64,000 nucleotides of DNA from Ananas comosus. Taxonomy: Eukaryota; Streptophyta; Magnoliopsida; Poales; Bromeliaceae. The position numbers and the translations under genes were made by a program. The stretch covers positions 12,454,518-12,518,517 of the forward strand of contig NC_033632.1 of assembly GCF_001540865.1 (NCBI RefSeq), read 5' to 3'. A model generated the notes under the pieces. It worked only from the letters and a program-made list of their open reading frames with translations. It ran no database searches and was not told the origin of the DNA. Of the stretch, positions 44,797 through 56,825 are shown one piece after another (position 1 is the first letter of the stretch; every line of letters starts with the position of its first letter).

Positions 44797-47300
44797 TTTG
44801 TGGCTAAAACTCACATTTTCAATTATATATATATATTTTTATTATGTAACTTACTATACAAATTTTTTTCTTCGTCCTTTGTAACTACTAGCACACTTAT
44901 TGATGGTAATCTAACTATTCTGAGCAGTGATGAGATAAACTCCTATTTGCCCTCCCGTAGTTTTAGTATTTTATAGTTTTATTTTTATTTCATCGTAAAT
45001 ATCTATTTTTAAATAGGACGATAAAATAAAAATTCTTGCAAACTAGAGGATCGTAGAGTGCATATTACATCATTCAAATATATAATTTTCGTTAGTTATT
45101 ATATGTATAAAACTAATGTATCGATAGCATAAACTTAGATGTATATTTTTTAAATATGTATATTTTGAGCTACGGGTAGCAATAAATATAGTTAAATGGA
45201 TGAAATGTTGTAGCTCAACAGCCACGTCCGTAGTTAAATAATAATTAAATGGAAAATTCAAGTGTTGTAGGCCAGTTTGTAGACATTGAAGATCAGAGGC
45301 CTTGGACATCCTTGTGATCATGTCCTCTAACATTACGTGTCCACTCTGATCGATCTAATAAATTACTGGATGCAGCATAGGTCTTATTTTCCACACTTGT
45401 ACCTGCAGGTCTCATTATAGTCAATGTAGGCCCCTTCTTAAAGTAATTTTGTACTAATGATCTCATATGCAGCCACACTACTTTCATTTAGTTCTCGGCA
45501 TACCATGTAAAAATTAATAATCCTATAGGAGGAATCCAATGTATTTCTCAAGTGTTTAAAACATTAATTGCTCAGCAATTAAGATGTATTAACTTTATGA
45601 AGAGTAGTACTGCAGCAAATACTCTAAAAAATGCGGCCCTTGTATCACATGAGGCGAAGGTCTTTAATTAGTTCAGACGGAAGATTTAAAAATATTGTAT
45701 GCGTTGGTGCTAGAAAAATAACTCCACGTGGTAAACAACTTGATTCACATGACTAGTTGATGTGGACGAATCAAATGATGACACATGGTGCACCAGGAGT
45801 TAAGAGAGAAACAGTTAAATATAAGGGAGATATAGGCGAAACAGTTAAGAATGTATATAAAAAATTTCATAGTCAACAAACTACTCGCCCGAATGTATCC
45901 GTAAAAATAAAAAGCGTGGCCAAATTATCCTTCATGACGCCAACTATCCAATAACGACGGATAGAAAACGCACCACTATAAATAAAAAAAATAGACCTAT
46001 AACATTTTTAATTTTTTTTTTTCAATTCCAGCAATTAGAGCTTTTTACAAATAGTCTGTAGCCTTTCTTTTATTGTTGTTTAAGAGGCAGCTTTAGTTAA
46101 TCAACAAACTACTGTAGTCCTTGTACGTATGTACTTTCAGCAAGTAAATATAATCACTTCGGCTCTTCCAGTCGATTCCATCTTTTCGGTTCATGCTATA
46201 AGTAGAGAGTAAAAGAACCCGATTTATTACGTCAACAATTCGTGATTTCGATTCCCAATCCAACAATATGTATCTATTAATACAGTAATGATATACGAAG
46301 GTCGGTGAAAATTCGAAGTGTTTCTCTTCTCTAAATGATGTAAAATAAGAATTTTTTGCAATGCTGCCAGGAAGATTGGAGCATCCAATTATTATGTTTG
46401 CAAACAGTACGAGTGTAGTGGTACTTAGTTTTATTTTTTCCCCCGCAAAAAATTTTAAAAAGAAAATCTGCAAAATTACTGCTTAATATGAAATTAGTAT
46501 TGTTAGTGTTATTATCCTTGTATTAAACGCATTATCTGACTTTAGCCCATGCGTTTATAAAATATAACCCCAGCCTCTAAAGACCATACATACTTATTAG
46601 TTTTAGCAACATTTTTTAAAACTAAAAAATAAAAAATAAAAATTTAGATAGTAAGGTGCAATATATATATATATTCTATAATAATCTATACATATATATT
46701 TTTTTTCAAAATAAAAAGAAGATGGGCAAGACAAAATACAAATAGTAAGGATGTGGGCTAAGTCTTTCATTTTTTAATTTTTTGTTTTTTTTACGCGTTA
46801 GATTAGATTCGGGACTGGTTAGATTTTTTTTTTTAACTCTTATTTATCACTTTATCCGTAATGAATCAGAACAAAAATTACTTTTTTTTTTATAAATTGA
46901 AATTGATCAAATAAAGAAAAAAAAGTCATCCTTAAGCCCGCCCATCTAATCTAACATCTAACATCACCAATAATAATAAATGGCGGACGGACTTGAGCCC
47001 CCGCACTCATAATTGCAGTTTAATCCGCCCATCTAACATCCGACCTGTCCTTCTCCAATCTCCACCCTTTTCTTCTCCATCTTCTTCTTCCTCTTCAGTC
47101 CCCTCACCTTCCTTCCTACCTTACCCCAAGTTAAGTAAATTAATCCAAACAACACACACATACCCGCCGATTTGTTAGTTGTTGCCTATAGCTCCCTTCC
47201 CCTCCTTCCTTCCTTTCTTTCTTCCTTCCTTCCTTCTCGAAGCGGGTGTAATTAATACTAATTATTAATAATAATAATAATAATAGTAGTTAATAGAACA
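44797..47300. other. Intergenic DNA, no gene recognised
   Basis: Short open frames (45070-45487 minus, 45757-45954 plus, 46093-46473 minus) show no domain I recognise. Short (TA)n and T-runs are present, and from 46990 the sequence is CT-rich (CCTTCCTTCCTTTCTTTC near 47205), leading into the VAP4 promoter. Confidence 0.5.
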
Positions 47301-47310
47301 AATAAAGTCC

Positions 47311-47347
<37 letters not shown>

Positions 47348-47513
47348 CAGTGTGTGTGTGTGTGTGTGGAGGGGGTGGGTTTAAGGAGGAGGCGAGCAGA
47401 GCGGCGTGGTGGGCGTAGAGGGGGAGGGGGTGCTCGAGCTGCGGTGCTTTTGGGGGGCGGAGAGGGGTGGGGGAAGGGAGGGGGAGCCGCTCCTCCTGGA
47501 TGGCCGACTGATC
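47301..47513 (+). promoter_or_regulatory. GA/GT-rich leader of the VAP4-type gene
   Basis: (TAA)n near 47264-47283, (GA)n at about 47311-47347 and (GT)n at 47351-47367 precede a G-rich stretch and the ATG at 47514. It likely forms the 5' UTR/promoter; no TATA box is assigned. Confidence 0.4.
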
Positions 47514-48811
47514 ATGGCCATCCCCGACGAGGGCGCCGCCGCCTCAGCAGCAGCCGAGGGGAAGGGCTGGGGACTCTGCCGTATGCCCATGCCCATGCAC
47601 TTCTGGGGCGGCGGCGGCGGCGGCGGCGGCGGCGGAGGGGGATCGTCGTCCGCGTCGCCGTCGCCGGCGGAACACCACCACCACCACCACCACCACCACC
47701 GGATGGGCCGGATGGGCCAGATGGGCCAGATGGGCGTGCTGGGCCAAGCCGCATTTGGGCCTGCTGGGCCCTACAGATTCATCATCCCCAGGGGCTGCTC
47801 ACCTGCAGCACACCNGAGGGAGCAGCTCGGTGTCGTCGGTGGCGCGCTCGCTGCTCCCCGTGCGCCGCCGCCTCCGCCTCGATCCGCCCACCAAGCTCTA
47901 CTTCCCATGTATGCAACTAACCAACCTCCCTTCTTTTTTCTTTCTTTCTTCTTCTTTTTTTTCAAAAAAAAAAAGAAGAAGAAGAAAAACTAACTCGGGG
48001 CATTATCTTTCCTTCTCCTTCTTGTGTGTCTTTAAAAAAGGGCTTCCTTTCGCCGCTTCTCCAATGTAAAAAAAGTCGGGTCTTTACCTACTTACGTCGA
48101 GACTTAGTTTCTCCTTCTTCGAATAATTTGCTGTGAAATTTTCAGCTTAATCTTGCGCTACAGGCTATTCCTAGATCTTATTAAACGAACGCAGGTTCGG
48201 ATTGGATATGAATCGACTTTGTAATCCTTCAAAATCTGATATCTCTCCCTCTCTCCTGTGTCTGTGTGTGTGGATTTGGCGATTTAGCAGTTCGTTTTCA
48301 CTTGTTTCTTCGTTTTTAATTTCTTTGGGCATGTTGGCGGTAATAATTAGAAGAGGCGTTTAGTGGAGTCGAAGTGACCTCTTTATGTCTATGATTAGCT
48401 TCGATACTTGGAACTGTTTTGATTTTTACAATCGATTGCTCTGTTGTACGGGTAAATTTGCTTAATTTAGATGCCTTGGTTTGTACGAGCTTGATGAGAC
48501 CGGTTTATTTTTTTTTTTTGTTGTTGTTTTTAACCCTGCCTGTGGACTTTGATCTACCTCCTCTGCTTTTCTGATTCTCACCAAATCCTAAATTCCCCTT
48601 CTAATTGCTACTGAACAATCATCATGAAGCAACTGAGTGAATTCATTAAAATTAAGAGAGAGAGAGAGAGTGAGAGCGAGTTTCATGGACTTCTAATGTT
48701 CGCCATGATTTTGTTTTTCACTGTCTTACTAACTGAAAATGTAGTGTGACTAAACTTTGGTTTATATAATACTTAATTTGACATCTAATTCAGTTTTTTT
48801 TTTTCCTTTTC

Positions 48812-48845
<34 letters not shown>

Positions 48846-50605
48846 TTGCTGAGTTTTGAGACGTTTTGAAATTTTAATAAGGCTAACTATCTCATCCCCT
48901 GTTTTTCCTTTCTTGGGAAACCTTTTGTGGCTTGTAATTGCATGGCAAAGATGAACCTGGGAAGCAGGTAAGAAGTGCGGTGAGAATAAAGAATACGAGC
49001 AAGTCCCATGTAGCATTTAAGGTATGTGTTATATATATCTAGGCATATTTTGGTTGCTGGTAATCTAATTAAACATTCAGAGTTTATATATTTCGGCCTG
49101 CTCTTCTAAACACCCCCTTTCTGAAGAAGGGGAAAAAAAAATAAAGAAAAATTGTGGATATTGCTAATAGTTAATCAGCGTTTTCTTTCTCTTTGTAACT
49201 TGTCAATGGTGGCCAAACTATTACTTACGATGCGGCTCTAGTTTCAAACGACTGCCCCGAAAAGTTGCTTCATGCGTCCCCCTGGCGGTATACTTTCTCC
49301 TGGCGAGACTATCGTAGCAACTGGTACAGCTGTAATATCTTTCCTTTGCTTCTTATTCCAAGAAAATTTTGCTTGAGAAAAATGAGGGAGAAAATTTTAT
49401 TCTATATATCTTCATCTCTTTAACTAGAAACCTTTTTTGTTTTTTCTTTTTTTTCTTTTTCCTCTGGTCCTTTTGGGGCTCATTTTGATGCTAGTTTTCA
49501 AGTTTGTGGAGCATCCGGAGAACAACGAGAAGCCATTGGAACAGAAAAGCAAGGTCAAGTTTAAGATTGTTAGTTTGAAAGTCAAAGGACAGATGGAGTA
49601 TGTGCCTGAGTTGGTGAGTTTGCTTTACTACGCTTTGATGCTTTTCAGTTTGCAGAATGTGCGGCCTACCGGGCAATATTTTTGAGGTCTGAGAGGCTAG
49701 CTCATGTGAAGGGTGGACTAATAAACTAAAAAATTGAATGTCCAATCTCAGCTGTTTGGCCCTCCTTAAACGGAAGGGGTAGTAAAATGGTGGCATTAAT
49801 TAGTAAAATAGATTCCGAATCACAATCCAAATGAAATAAGTGATCAACCGCTTACTAGCCTAAATTTTGTTATGGTCCATAATTTACAGTGAATTTATGT
49901 CTTTAGTTCATTATGAAGGACTTAATTTAGTTATATCATGTAATGTAGGTTGGGCTTGACATTTCTAAATTATGTAATAGTCCATAGTTTACGATGAAGT
50001 TACGTCTTTGAGTTTGTTATGAGGCGCACTTAGTTTATAGGCAAATGAAAAATCGATGCTATTATTTTTGCGACTTAATGAGAAATGCTCTATATCTATG
50101 GCAGTTTGATGAGCAGAAAGATCAGGTTGCGGTTGAGCAAATCCTGAGAGTTGTCTTCTTGGACGTGGATCGCCCTAGCCCTGTAAGTTGGTGCTTGTCG
50201 AATTCTACACACCTTTTTCCATTCTATGCTTAAGATAGAAGCATTTAATGGAGCAATAAACATGCTGGGTTAATGGTATACATTGCTGACTTGCATAAAA
50301 TTACTGAAGCAAATGGATAAGCTGAAGCGCTTGCTGGCTGAGGCTGAGGCAGCGCTTGAAGCTCGCAAAAAGCCGCCGGAAGACACAGGCCATCGGGTTG
50401 TCGGCGAAGGGCTTGTTATCGACGAATGGGTAAAAAAAAAAAAAACAGAAACACATATTTCACTATGTTGTTATATTCAATTTTCTTTTTCACTTTCAAA
50501 ATTTTGATCGGAAATTCGCGAATCGACTTTATTTGTTTTCAGAAAGAGCGAAGAGAGAAGTACCTCGCTCGGCAGCAGGTGGAAGGGGTTGTTGATTCGG
50601 TGTAA
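47514..50605 (+). CDS. VAP4-type MSP-domain protein (vesicle-associated protein 4), seven exons
   Basis: Exons: 47514-47908, 48951-49021, 49242-49323, 49495-49613, 50105-50182, 50310-50429, 50543-50605; all introns have GT...AG. The N-terminus (MAIPDEGA, KGWGLCRMP) is followed by Gly9- and His9-type low complexity, SSVARSLLPVRRRLRLDPP, then the MSP domain (about 120-245: YEPGKQVRSAVRIKNTSKSH, QTTAPKSCFMRPPGG, KFVEHPENNEK) and a charged tail (GEGLVIDEW, KERREKYLARQQ). Plant VAP4 proteins lack the VAP transmembrane anchor; MSP domains bind FFAT-like peptides at membrane contact sites. The N at 47815 puts the exon's two halves in different frames. Leaving it out gives one frame of 308 residues, so it is probably an assembly error. 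No symbol is given because the VAP4 copy number is unknown. Confidence 0.92.
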
Positions 50606-51900
50606 AGTGTGGTTTGTTTACTGCTAGTATTATTATTATTATTAAGATTATTATTATATAATGAGGCATTGTGATCCTCCTTGTTTCTGGTTGAATGAAG
50701 TGGTTTGATCGTGCATTAGTTGTGGTTTAATTAAAAAGGGAATGTATTAGTCTTCTCCTTCTCTAATGGCTTGGGTGGTGAGGACAATAAATGAACCTTT
50801 GATATGGTTTATATGCGGATTAGTCGATAATTCTAAACATTTTAGCACACCCCTCATCTTTTGAATACTGCATGCATGGATGTGCTGAATATAGATGCCC
50901 ATGCTTTCGTCTTAAAATTTAAGCCGCTATCTTTCAATTATGTAAAAATATTTTCGTACCGTGAGTAAATGTTGTCAGATATTCAAATAAACGAAAGTTT
51001 GTAAATCGAAGCAGATTATATTATTTAAATGATAAATAATGTAATTTAATGCTGAATATGGCTAAGGTTACCTAATCTGTTTTTAACGGATTTATTTTTT
51101 AGTGTTTTATGCTGCGGGGGCTAGACTTTAACTTTTAAATAATTTGACTAAGACTATGTACATATATTATAGGCATATTAAGATTAGATTAAATCAGTTT
51201 GAATAAAGAGTTATCTAATTTAGCATTAGATATATTAGAATACTTTGAATAAAGTTTACTTGTAGTTTAATTTAATTGATGTTTTTTTTTACTAGTTTTA
51301 AAAATTTTAAATTAAATAAGATTATATTTTTTTAAAAAAATAAAAGTAGTTTAATCTTATATTAGATATATTGAAATATATAAAATCAGACATATTTTTT
51401 TAATTTTTAAATATTGATTAAAGAATTATTAATTAAAATTAATTTGTTGGATAATTTGAGGCTAGACTAGATTACAACCGCTTTCCCACAAGATAAGTAT
51501 AATTATTTCTTTGAAAATAAAAAATTTGCCTATCAAATTCATCTAATAATTAGTATATAATAGAAAAATAGTTTTATCATGCTAATGTGATGATCTTGCA
51601 ATATTAATTAGACATAGCAAATGTAAAAGCCAATCCAAATACATATACATATAGTATGAGTTGAATGTCTAAATAGTGTGATAATGATATATTTAAATAA
51701 ACGGTCTCTATGTTGCAAGATTATTACTTGGTTCATTCATTTTTCTAAACTTGAAAAAAAAAAAAACTCTTTGTATGTGTGGAATTTAAAATAAAATACT
51801 TTATCGAACCATAGTTTACATTTTTGAAAGCGTAATTAAAATGGGAGATTGGAGGAAAAACAAATTAATATAAGCTTATGAAAGGGCGATAGGGTTCGAG
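50606..51900. other. Downstream of VAP4 gene; AT-rich intergenic DNA
   Basis: (ATT)n at 50627-50655 in the likely 3' UTR. The rest is AT-rich without genes; composition changes sharply at about 51890. Confidence 0.6.
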
Positions 51901-52055
51901 CCCTCCCCGCGTTTCGCGCTCTCCGCCCTCCCGTACGGCGGCGCACCCCCCTCCCCCCCCTCGCTCCGATTTTTCCCTCCCCGTGTTTCGCGCTCTCCGC
52001 CCTCCCGTACGGCGGCGCACCCCCCTCCCCACCACCCCCCTCGCTCCGATTTTTC
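51901..52055. repeat. 74-bp GC-rich tandem duplication
   Basis: CCCTCCCCGCGTTTCGCGCT to CTCGCTCCGATTTTT at 51901 and again at 51975 (GCG to GTG change; a few extra C and A). It begins a GC-rich domain that runs to about 52460. Confidence 0.85.
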
Positions 52056-52460
52056 CTTGTCCGTACGGCGTGGCGTTACCGTCCCCCGCTCACCCTCCGT
52101 CCTCTCCTCCTTCGTTTCGTAGCCGCGACGTCAACGCTCTCCTCCCTCGGGAACACCGTCGCATCCTCCGGTACGACGCGGCGTTGCTCCCCTCGCCGTC
52201 CTTTCGTCCTCTCCGCCTTCGTGGTGACGCCTCTCCGCCTTCGATCGCCATGTTGCCTGTCCCGTCCGATAGCTCTCCGCCTTCTCTCGCCCTGTTGCCT
52301 GTCCCGTCCGACATCCCGTCTGCCTTCTCCCGTACTCTCCGCCTTCTCTTGCCCTGTTGCCTGTCCCGTCCGCCATCCCGTCTGGGAGGTGGCGTTGTGC
52401 CGTCGGTCGTGTGGGCCGCGACTTTTCCTCCACCGCACCTTCTCAGCTGTACAGCCCGGC
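52056..52460. repeat. GC-rich degenerate minisatellite
   Basis: Repeats of CTCTCCGCCTTC and TGTTGCCTGTCCCGTCCG at about 52208-52265, 52270-52310 and 52345-52375. Arg/Pro/Ser-rich frames on both strands are by-products of this composition. It lies just left of the presumed Helitron 5' end. Confidence 0.7.
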
Positions 52461-52559
52461 GTGGCTTCTTCCTACGGTCGGAGGTCAGCATGCATTAAAT
52501 ATTATTATTAGCAATATCTATATATATCTATATTTAACTTTGAATTGGGAATACAAAGA

Positions 52560-52760
52560 GTGTATGGAAGTGCCTTCCGCGTTTTGCGCGAGCGCAGGCG
52601 GGGGCGGACGGGCGGGCGAGCGCGCGGCGCGCCGACGCAGGCGCGAGTAGAACGGGCCGGCGAGCGGAGGCCGCTGGGCGAGGCGCCTGGGCGGGCGGGC
52701 CAGCGTGGGCCGGCGCAGACGCGAGCCGGCGCGGAGTTGTGTTGCCCGACTTCTCCTCCC
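52560..52760. other. GC-rich block at the Helitron's left part
   Basis: About 200 bp of GC-rich sequence (GCGGGGGCGGACGGGCGGGC, GGGCCGGCGCAGACGCGAGC) in AT-rich surroundings. Frames are open on both strands without known domains. It may be captured DNA. Confidence 0.5.
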
Positions 52761-52885
52761 ATACCCCTCCCCTACATGGTAGGTTACCTCTCGAAACATG
52801 TATTATGTCTATTTTACCGAGTGAAGCCTGAAGTTTCGGGTCGAAAGTCTTTCTCAAATGTTTTAATTAACACAATTTTCTTCAG

Positions 52886-53293
52886 GCAGAGATCCTTTGT
52901 AAGCTTATTGAGGATTGTGCTGGGCTCAAAGGATATGGCTCAGAGATTGTTCTCGATCTGTTTTCTGGAACTGGGACCATTGGTTTGACCCCTGCACAAA
53001 AGTAGTACTTTCTTGCAATTTTGTTTTTTACTGAATATTATGAATATTTCCTTTGTTGAAGTTGAGCGGCTACAATTATATTTATTCTTTTGTGAGCAAT
53101 GAAGTTTTAGTTGGACTTTATTTTCAGGGTAAGGCATGTTTACGGTTACGAAGTGGTGGTTGAAGCTATCTCAGATGCTCAAAGAAATGATGAGCTGAAT
53201 GGCATACATAATGCCACATTGTTCAAGAAGATCTTAATAAAATTAATGACTCTTTTGGGAATGATTTTCCAAGCTCTGACATCGTCATTTCAG
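52886..53293 (+). pseudogene. Fragment of a TRM2/TrmA-type tRNA (uracil-5-)-methyltransferase gene
   Basis: Two consecutive exons with their intron: 52886-53001 (after TTCTTCAG) and 53128-53293 (after TTTTCAG, before GTTTGTT). They read AEILCKLIEDCAGLKGYGSE, then the SAM-binding motif I LDLFSGTGTIGLT, then VRHVYGYEVVVEAISDAQRN and NELNGIHNAT-like sequence up to the segment before the family's DPPRxG motif. Motif I has Ser where family members usually have Cys. A one-base deletion near 53220 (ACATTGTTCAAG) shifts the frame before the EDLNKIND-type segment. The intact enzyme makes ribothymidine at tRNA position 54; this piece lacks the N-terminal half and the catalytic C-terminus. Confidence 0.8.
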
Positions 53294-53780
53294 GTTTGTT
53301 GAAAATTTTACCTTCCAAATATTCAATTCATTGCTCACTGGACGCCTTTTAACCTTCTCCTTCCTTGGAAGTAAATTTTTTGATTTGTTTACTACTAAAC
53401 AGTTGCAAAATCGCGAAAAAAAATATAGTCGGATGCTGGTCTCGAAATCGTCTGAAAATATTTATGAAAGATATATAAACGATTATTTTTTAGTGGAAAC
53501 CGCTTTTTTTTCCCTTTCTTTTTTTCCCCCTCTTATTTTAAATATAGATCCCTAAGTATTGTTCTCTGAAACAAAACGCAACTCAACTTACAAAACGGCA
53601 TATTGCTAAAATTCAATAACTATAATCTACCGACATGAATTGGCCTAAAAAAAATTAGCCAATTCCTTCCTTTTTGTAGCACCATTTGATTTTAAGGTTA
53701 CCTTTTGTACTGTTTTTTACTATTAATAAGACAGAGTTGTTGTTGTTATTACCGCTAACTTTTGTTTTCCTTCCGATAAA
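53294..53780. other. AT-rich DNA between captured fragment and Helitron protein remnant
   Basis: No coding similarity seen; a T-rich stretch at 53506-53530 precedes the next conserved block. Confidence 0.5.
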
Positions 53781-53799
53781 AGGATTTTGTGCTTCTTTT

Positions 53800-54600
53800 T
53801 GCTAGAGTGAAATTCAGGAATAGTATTATGGCATTGTGTGCCGAGGCTCGAAAACTACGTAAGGCTATTCTTAATCAGCGTAGGCACAGTAGAGGCTTCT
53901 ATGCTTCAAACTCTTGTGCCGATGTTCGTCAACATTCAGTTACACGATTGGATGATGATAATTATGGGCAGAGAAAAAGAAAGTGTTTATCTATAACAAA
54001 CGCAGAAGCAACTGTTAATGTTAATTTAGGACTCAAATCGGGTATATTTCCTTAGCCAGGACCAATTGTTCGCTACAATGAGTAACAGATGTTGGTTTGC
54101 CTGAGCATCAATGTCAATCATACGGAGCTCAATTATGGTTTGCAGAAAGAAATAACAAATCACGCAAAGAGCAAACTCCTCGGTTTTCGATATGTTGTCA
54201 GGAGGGTAAAGTTGCTTTGCCATTATTGCAGTCTACCCCTGAGGTGCTTGATACTTTATTAGATTATGGAGTTTCGGGTAAGGCAAATCATTTTAGGAGA
54301 AACATTCGGACCTATAATTCGATGTTCACTCTCACATCATTTGGCGCTAAGGTCGACAACGACATTAATCGAAGACCCGGCCCGTATGTGTTTAAGATTA
54401 GTGGGCAAAATTATCACAGGATTGGTTCGCTGCTGCCAATGGATGGGCATCGTCCAAAATTTGCTTAGTTATACATCTACGATACTGAAAACGAAATCGA
54501 TAATAGAATGCGAGCATTTGACACTGGTGATGAACTTCAAGATATTAACAGAGATATTGTTCGACAATTAATGGAAACATTTGACACTGGTGATGCACGG
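53800..54600 (+). pseudogene. Remnant of the Helitron protein N-terminal part (Helitron_like_N region)
   Basis: Best frame at 54090-54590: DVGLPEHQCQSYGAQLWFAE, then FRRNIRTYNSMFTLTSFGAK, PGPYVFKISGQNYHRIGSLL and, after an in-frame TAG near 54467, LYIYDTENEIDNRM. These are landmarks of the region upstream of the Rep domain in plant Helitron proteins. The TAG replaces what is normally a Gln codon (KFAQLYIYD type). An in-frame stop also ends the upstream frame at about 54053. No HUH Rep motif or Pif1 helicase follows, so the remnant cannot drive transposition. Confidence 0.75.
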
Positions 54601-54714
54601 GTTCTATCAATATTTTATATATATACCATGTAAAAAATTATACATGTTTTTCGTGCTTGCTCTGATAGTCTCTGGAATGTACATCAAGGGGTTCGAATTC
54701 ATTAGAGCATCGCT

Positions 54715-55000
54715 ATTTGTGTATTCTGTTGATTTATGGACCAATAGTATTGAGTAATTATTTGGCCGTTGAGGACCGATGATGATAGGGAAATAAATAT
54801 AGACCAAATTTGATGGCCATGATATCAAGATGCAGGGTATTTTACGGTAACGAAAATATTCTTACGAAAGTATTTCTATGTAGGCTCATAGAATATGCAT
54901 CCTTACTTCCAAGTTTGCCCAAATTCTTTTCTTCATTTATTGTTTTTGCTGGTCCTCCTGCTTGGTTTGCTGGTTTCTCTTTCTGTGAATTACATTGGAA
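54715..55000. repeat. Internal duplication, unit 1
   Basis: TATTCTGTTGATTTATGGAC to CTTGGTTTGCTGGTTTCTC; matches 56617-56825 apart from about 70 extra bases (around 54770-54840). Confidence 0.8.
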
Positions 55001-55814
55001 TCGAGTATTTGGGCTAAGGTGGTGATGATATAGAGGCCTCTTTGCTGTACTCGCATCTTTGCATTCTGCATCTTCAGTTGAAGATTGTTATCGCGATTGT
55101 TGGTTGATAATGGTATGGTAGAATGGCTGGCCTTGTGGCAATCTCTGCAACTGTTGGACATTATCGAGAATTAGCTGATATTTCCATCGTGATCTGAAGA
55201 GGCCCTACTTTGTTGGAATAGATAAACAATTTGTTTGCATGGTGCATACCTGAGCCTTATAAGTTTCTTTTGTCGCGAATTGTTTTCGACTTTGCCCCGA
55301 CTTCGAATAAATTGCACAACTTTTGTTTTTTTTTTTTTTTTTTTTTTAAAATTTAGAATTTGTTTAGGATCACATTTTGCCTACTAATTCTTTCTGCAGT
55401 TCTTAATTTTTTCCCCCTTCATATTCTTGGGCCTTCTATTTTTGAGATGAGAATAAAAAAAGGGGTTTTCAATAGGGTATTGTTTCCTTTTGTTTTGTGC
55501 ATTTTTTATTAATCAAAAAGTGAGTGAAACATGGAATTCCATCGGCATGTCTTTCACATTAAAAGATTTTAGTGTGTTGCTCTTTATTCAAGACAATTCA
55601 TAAGAATGAACTTTAAGAATAGCTGGGACAACTATTTTTTCTGTTTTTTTTTTTTTATTATTGTTTTTTATACGCTTCAATGGTTCGCTAGATTTGTTTG
55701 TTGTTTCTTGCAAATGTTTAGATGTTTAGATATTGCTGTGAGTTTTTAAATCCTTTTTTTTTTGTCTTTGGTTTCTCCTATTGATTTTCCTGCTTCATTT
55801 GTTGAAGTATCTTT

Positions 55815-55845
<31 letters not shown>

Positions 55846-56616
55846 NCGCTTTCACGTTGATAACAAAAAAAAAAAAAAAGAAAAAAAAAAAAGAAAGTGA
55901 AATTTGTTTTTGATTTCCTGCTATTGTTGCTTCTATATGCTGCACCTTTTTCTTATAATTATGTGAGTAGATTGGCCACTTTTTTACCAAATCTAATTAT
56001 TGTTACGTAGTTTTGTGCTTAATTATAAAAGAACCCTTTAGTTTGCACAAATCATGTATTAGAAAAAACAGCTGTAGTGTTTGCACTACTCTCTTTTTTC
56101 CTTTAGTCTAGATTTGTTATTGAAACGGTTTTTAAATATATAAAAAAGTGTTTGTATTGGTGTAAAGGTGGTAGCTTTGGGACATATATGTTTAGAGTAC
56201 TTCTTTTTAATAATTTTTTGCATTCTAATGCTGAGACTTATATATTTATAAAACTTCATAGTAATGACTTGAGTGCAAAAGGTTGTTGTTTTTTGAAATA
56301 TGTATAGCTAGGTTTATGTTACGATTGAGTTTTTGAAGATATATGAAGCAAACCTGTGTAATTTCACATTAGTATATTGTACGACTTAAACTGTTGTTTA
56401 AAAAAAAATTAGAAGTTGTAGTTTTTCCCGAAAAAATTGCCTTCTTTCTTAGCTGTTTTATCCATTATGGCCGACGTGTATGCTTTTCATACATATACAT
56501 TATGTTTATGTTATGGTAGAATTTATAGGTCGGATCTTTTGCACTTGATTTTTTTCATCGATTACATATGATAATATAAGATGTTTGCATTTTAATATAT
56601 AAGAAAAAAGTTTTCT
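55001..56616. other. T-rich DNA inside the Helitron region, no coding features
   Basis: Long T and A runs at 55325-55346, 55647-55660, 55817-55845 (N at 55846) and 55865-55893. No recognised gene. Confidence 0.5.
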
Positions 56617-56825
56617 GTATTCTGTTGATTTATGGACCAATAGTATTGAGTAATTATCTGGCTGTTGAGGACATTTACGGTTACGAAAGTCAACTTATGA
56701 AAGTATATCTATGTGAGCTCATAGAATATGCATCCTTATTTCCAATTTTACTCAAATTTTTTTCTTCATTTATTATTTTTGTTGGTCTTCCTGCTTGGTT
56801 TGTTGGTTTATCTTTTTACGCCTGT
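56617..56825. repeat. Internal duplication, unit 2
   Basis: Second copy of the 54715-55000 block: same TATTCTGTTGATTTATGGAC start, CTCATAGAATATGCATCCTTA and TTCTTCATTTATT. The 70-bp segment of unit 1 is absent. Confidence 0.8.

Noticed and set aside
52886..53293. Functional TRM2 gene
   Set aside because: Frame-shifting deletion, missing N-terminal half and catalytic C-terminus.
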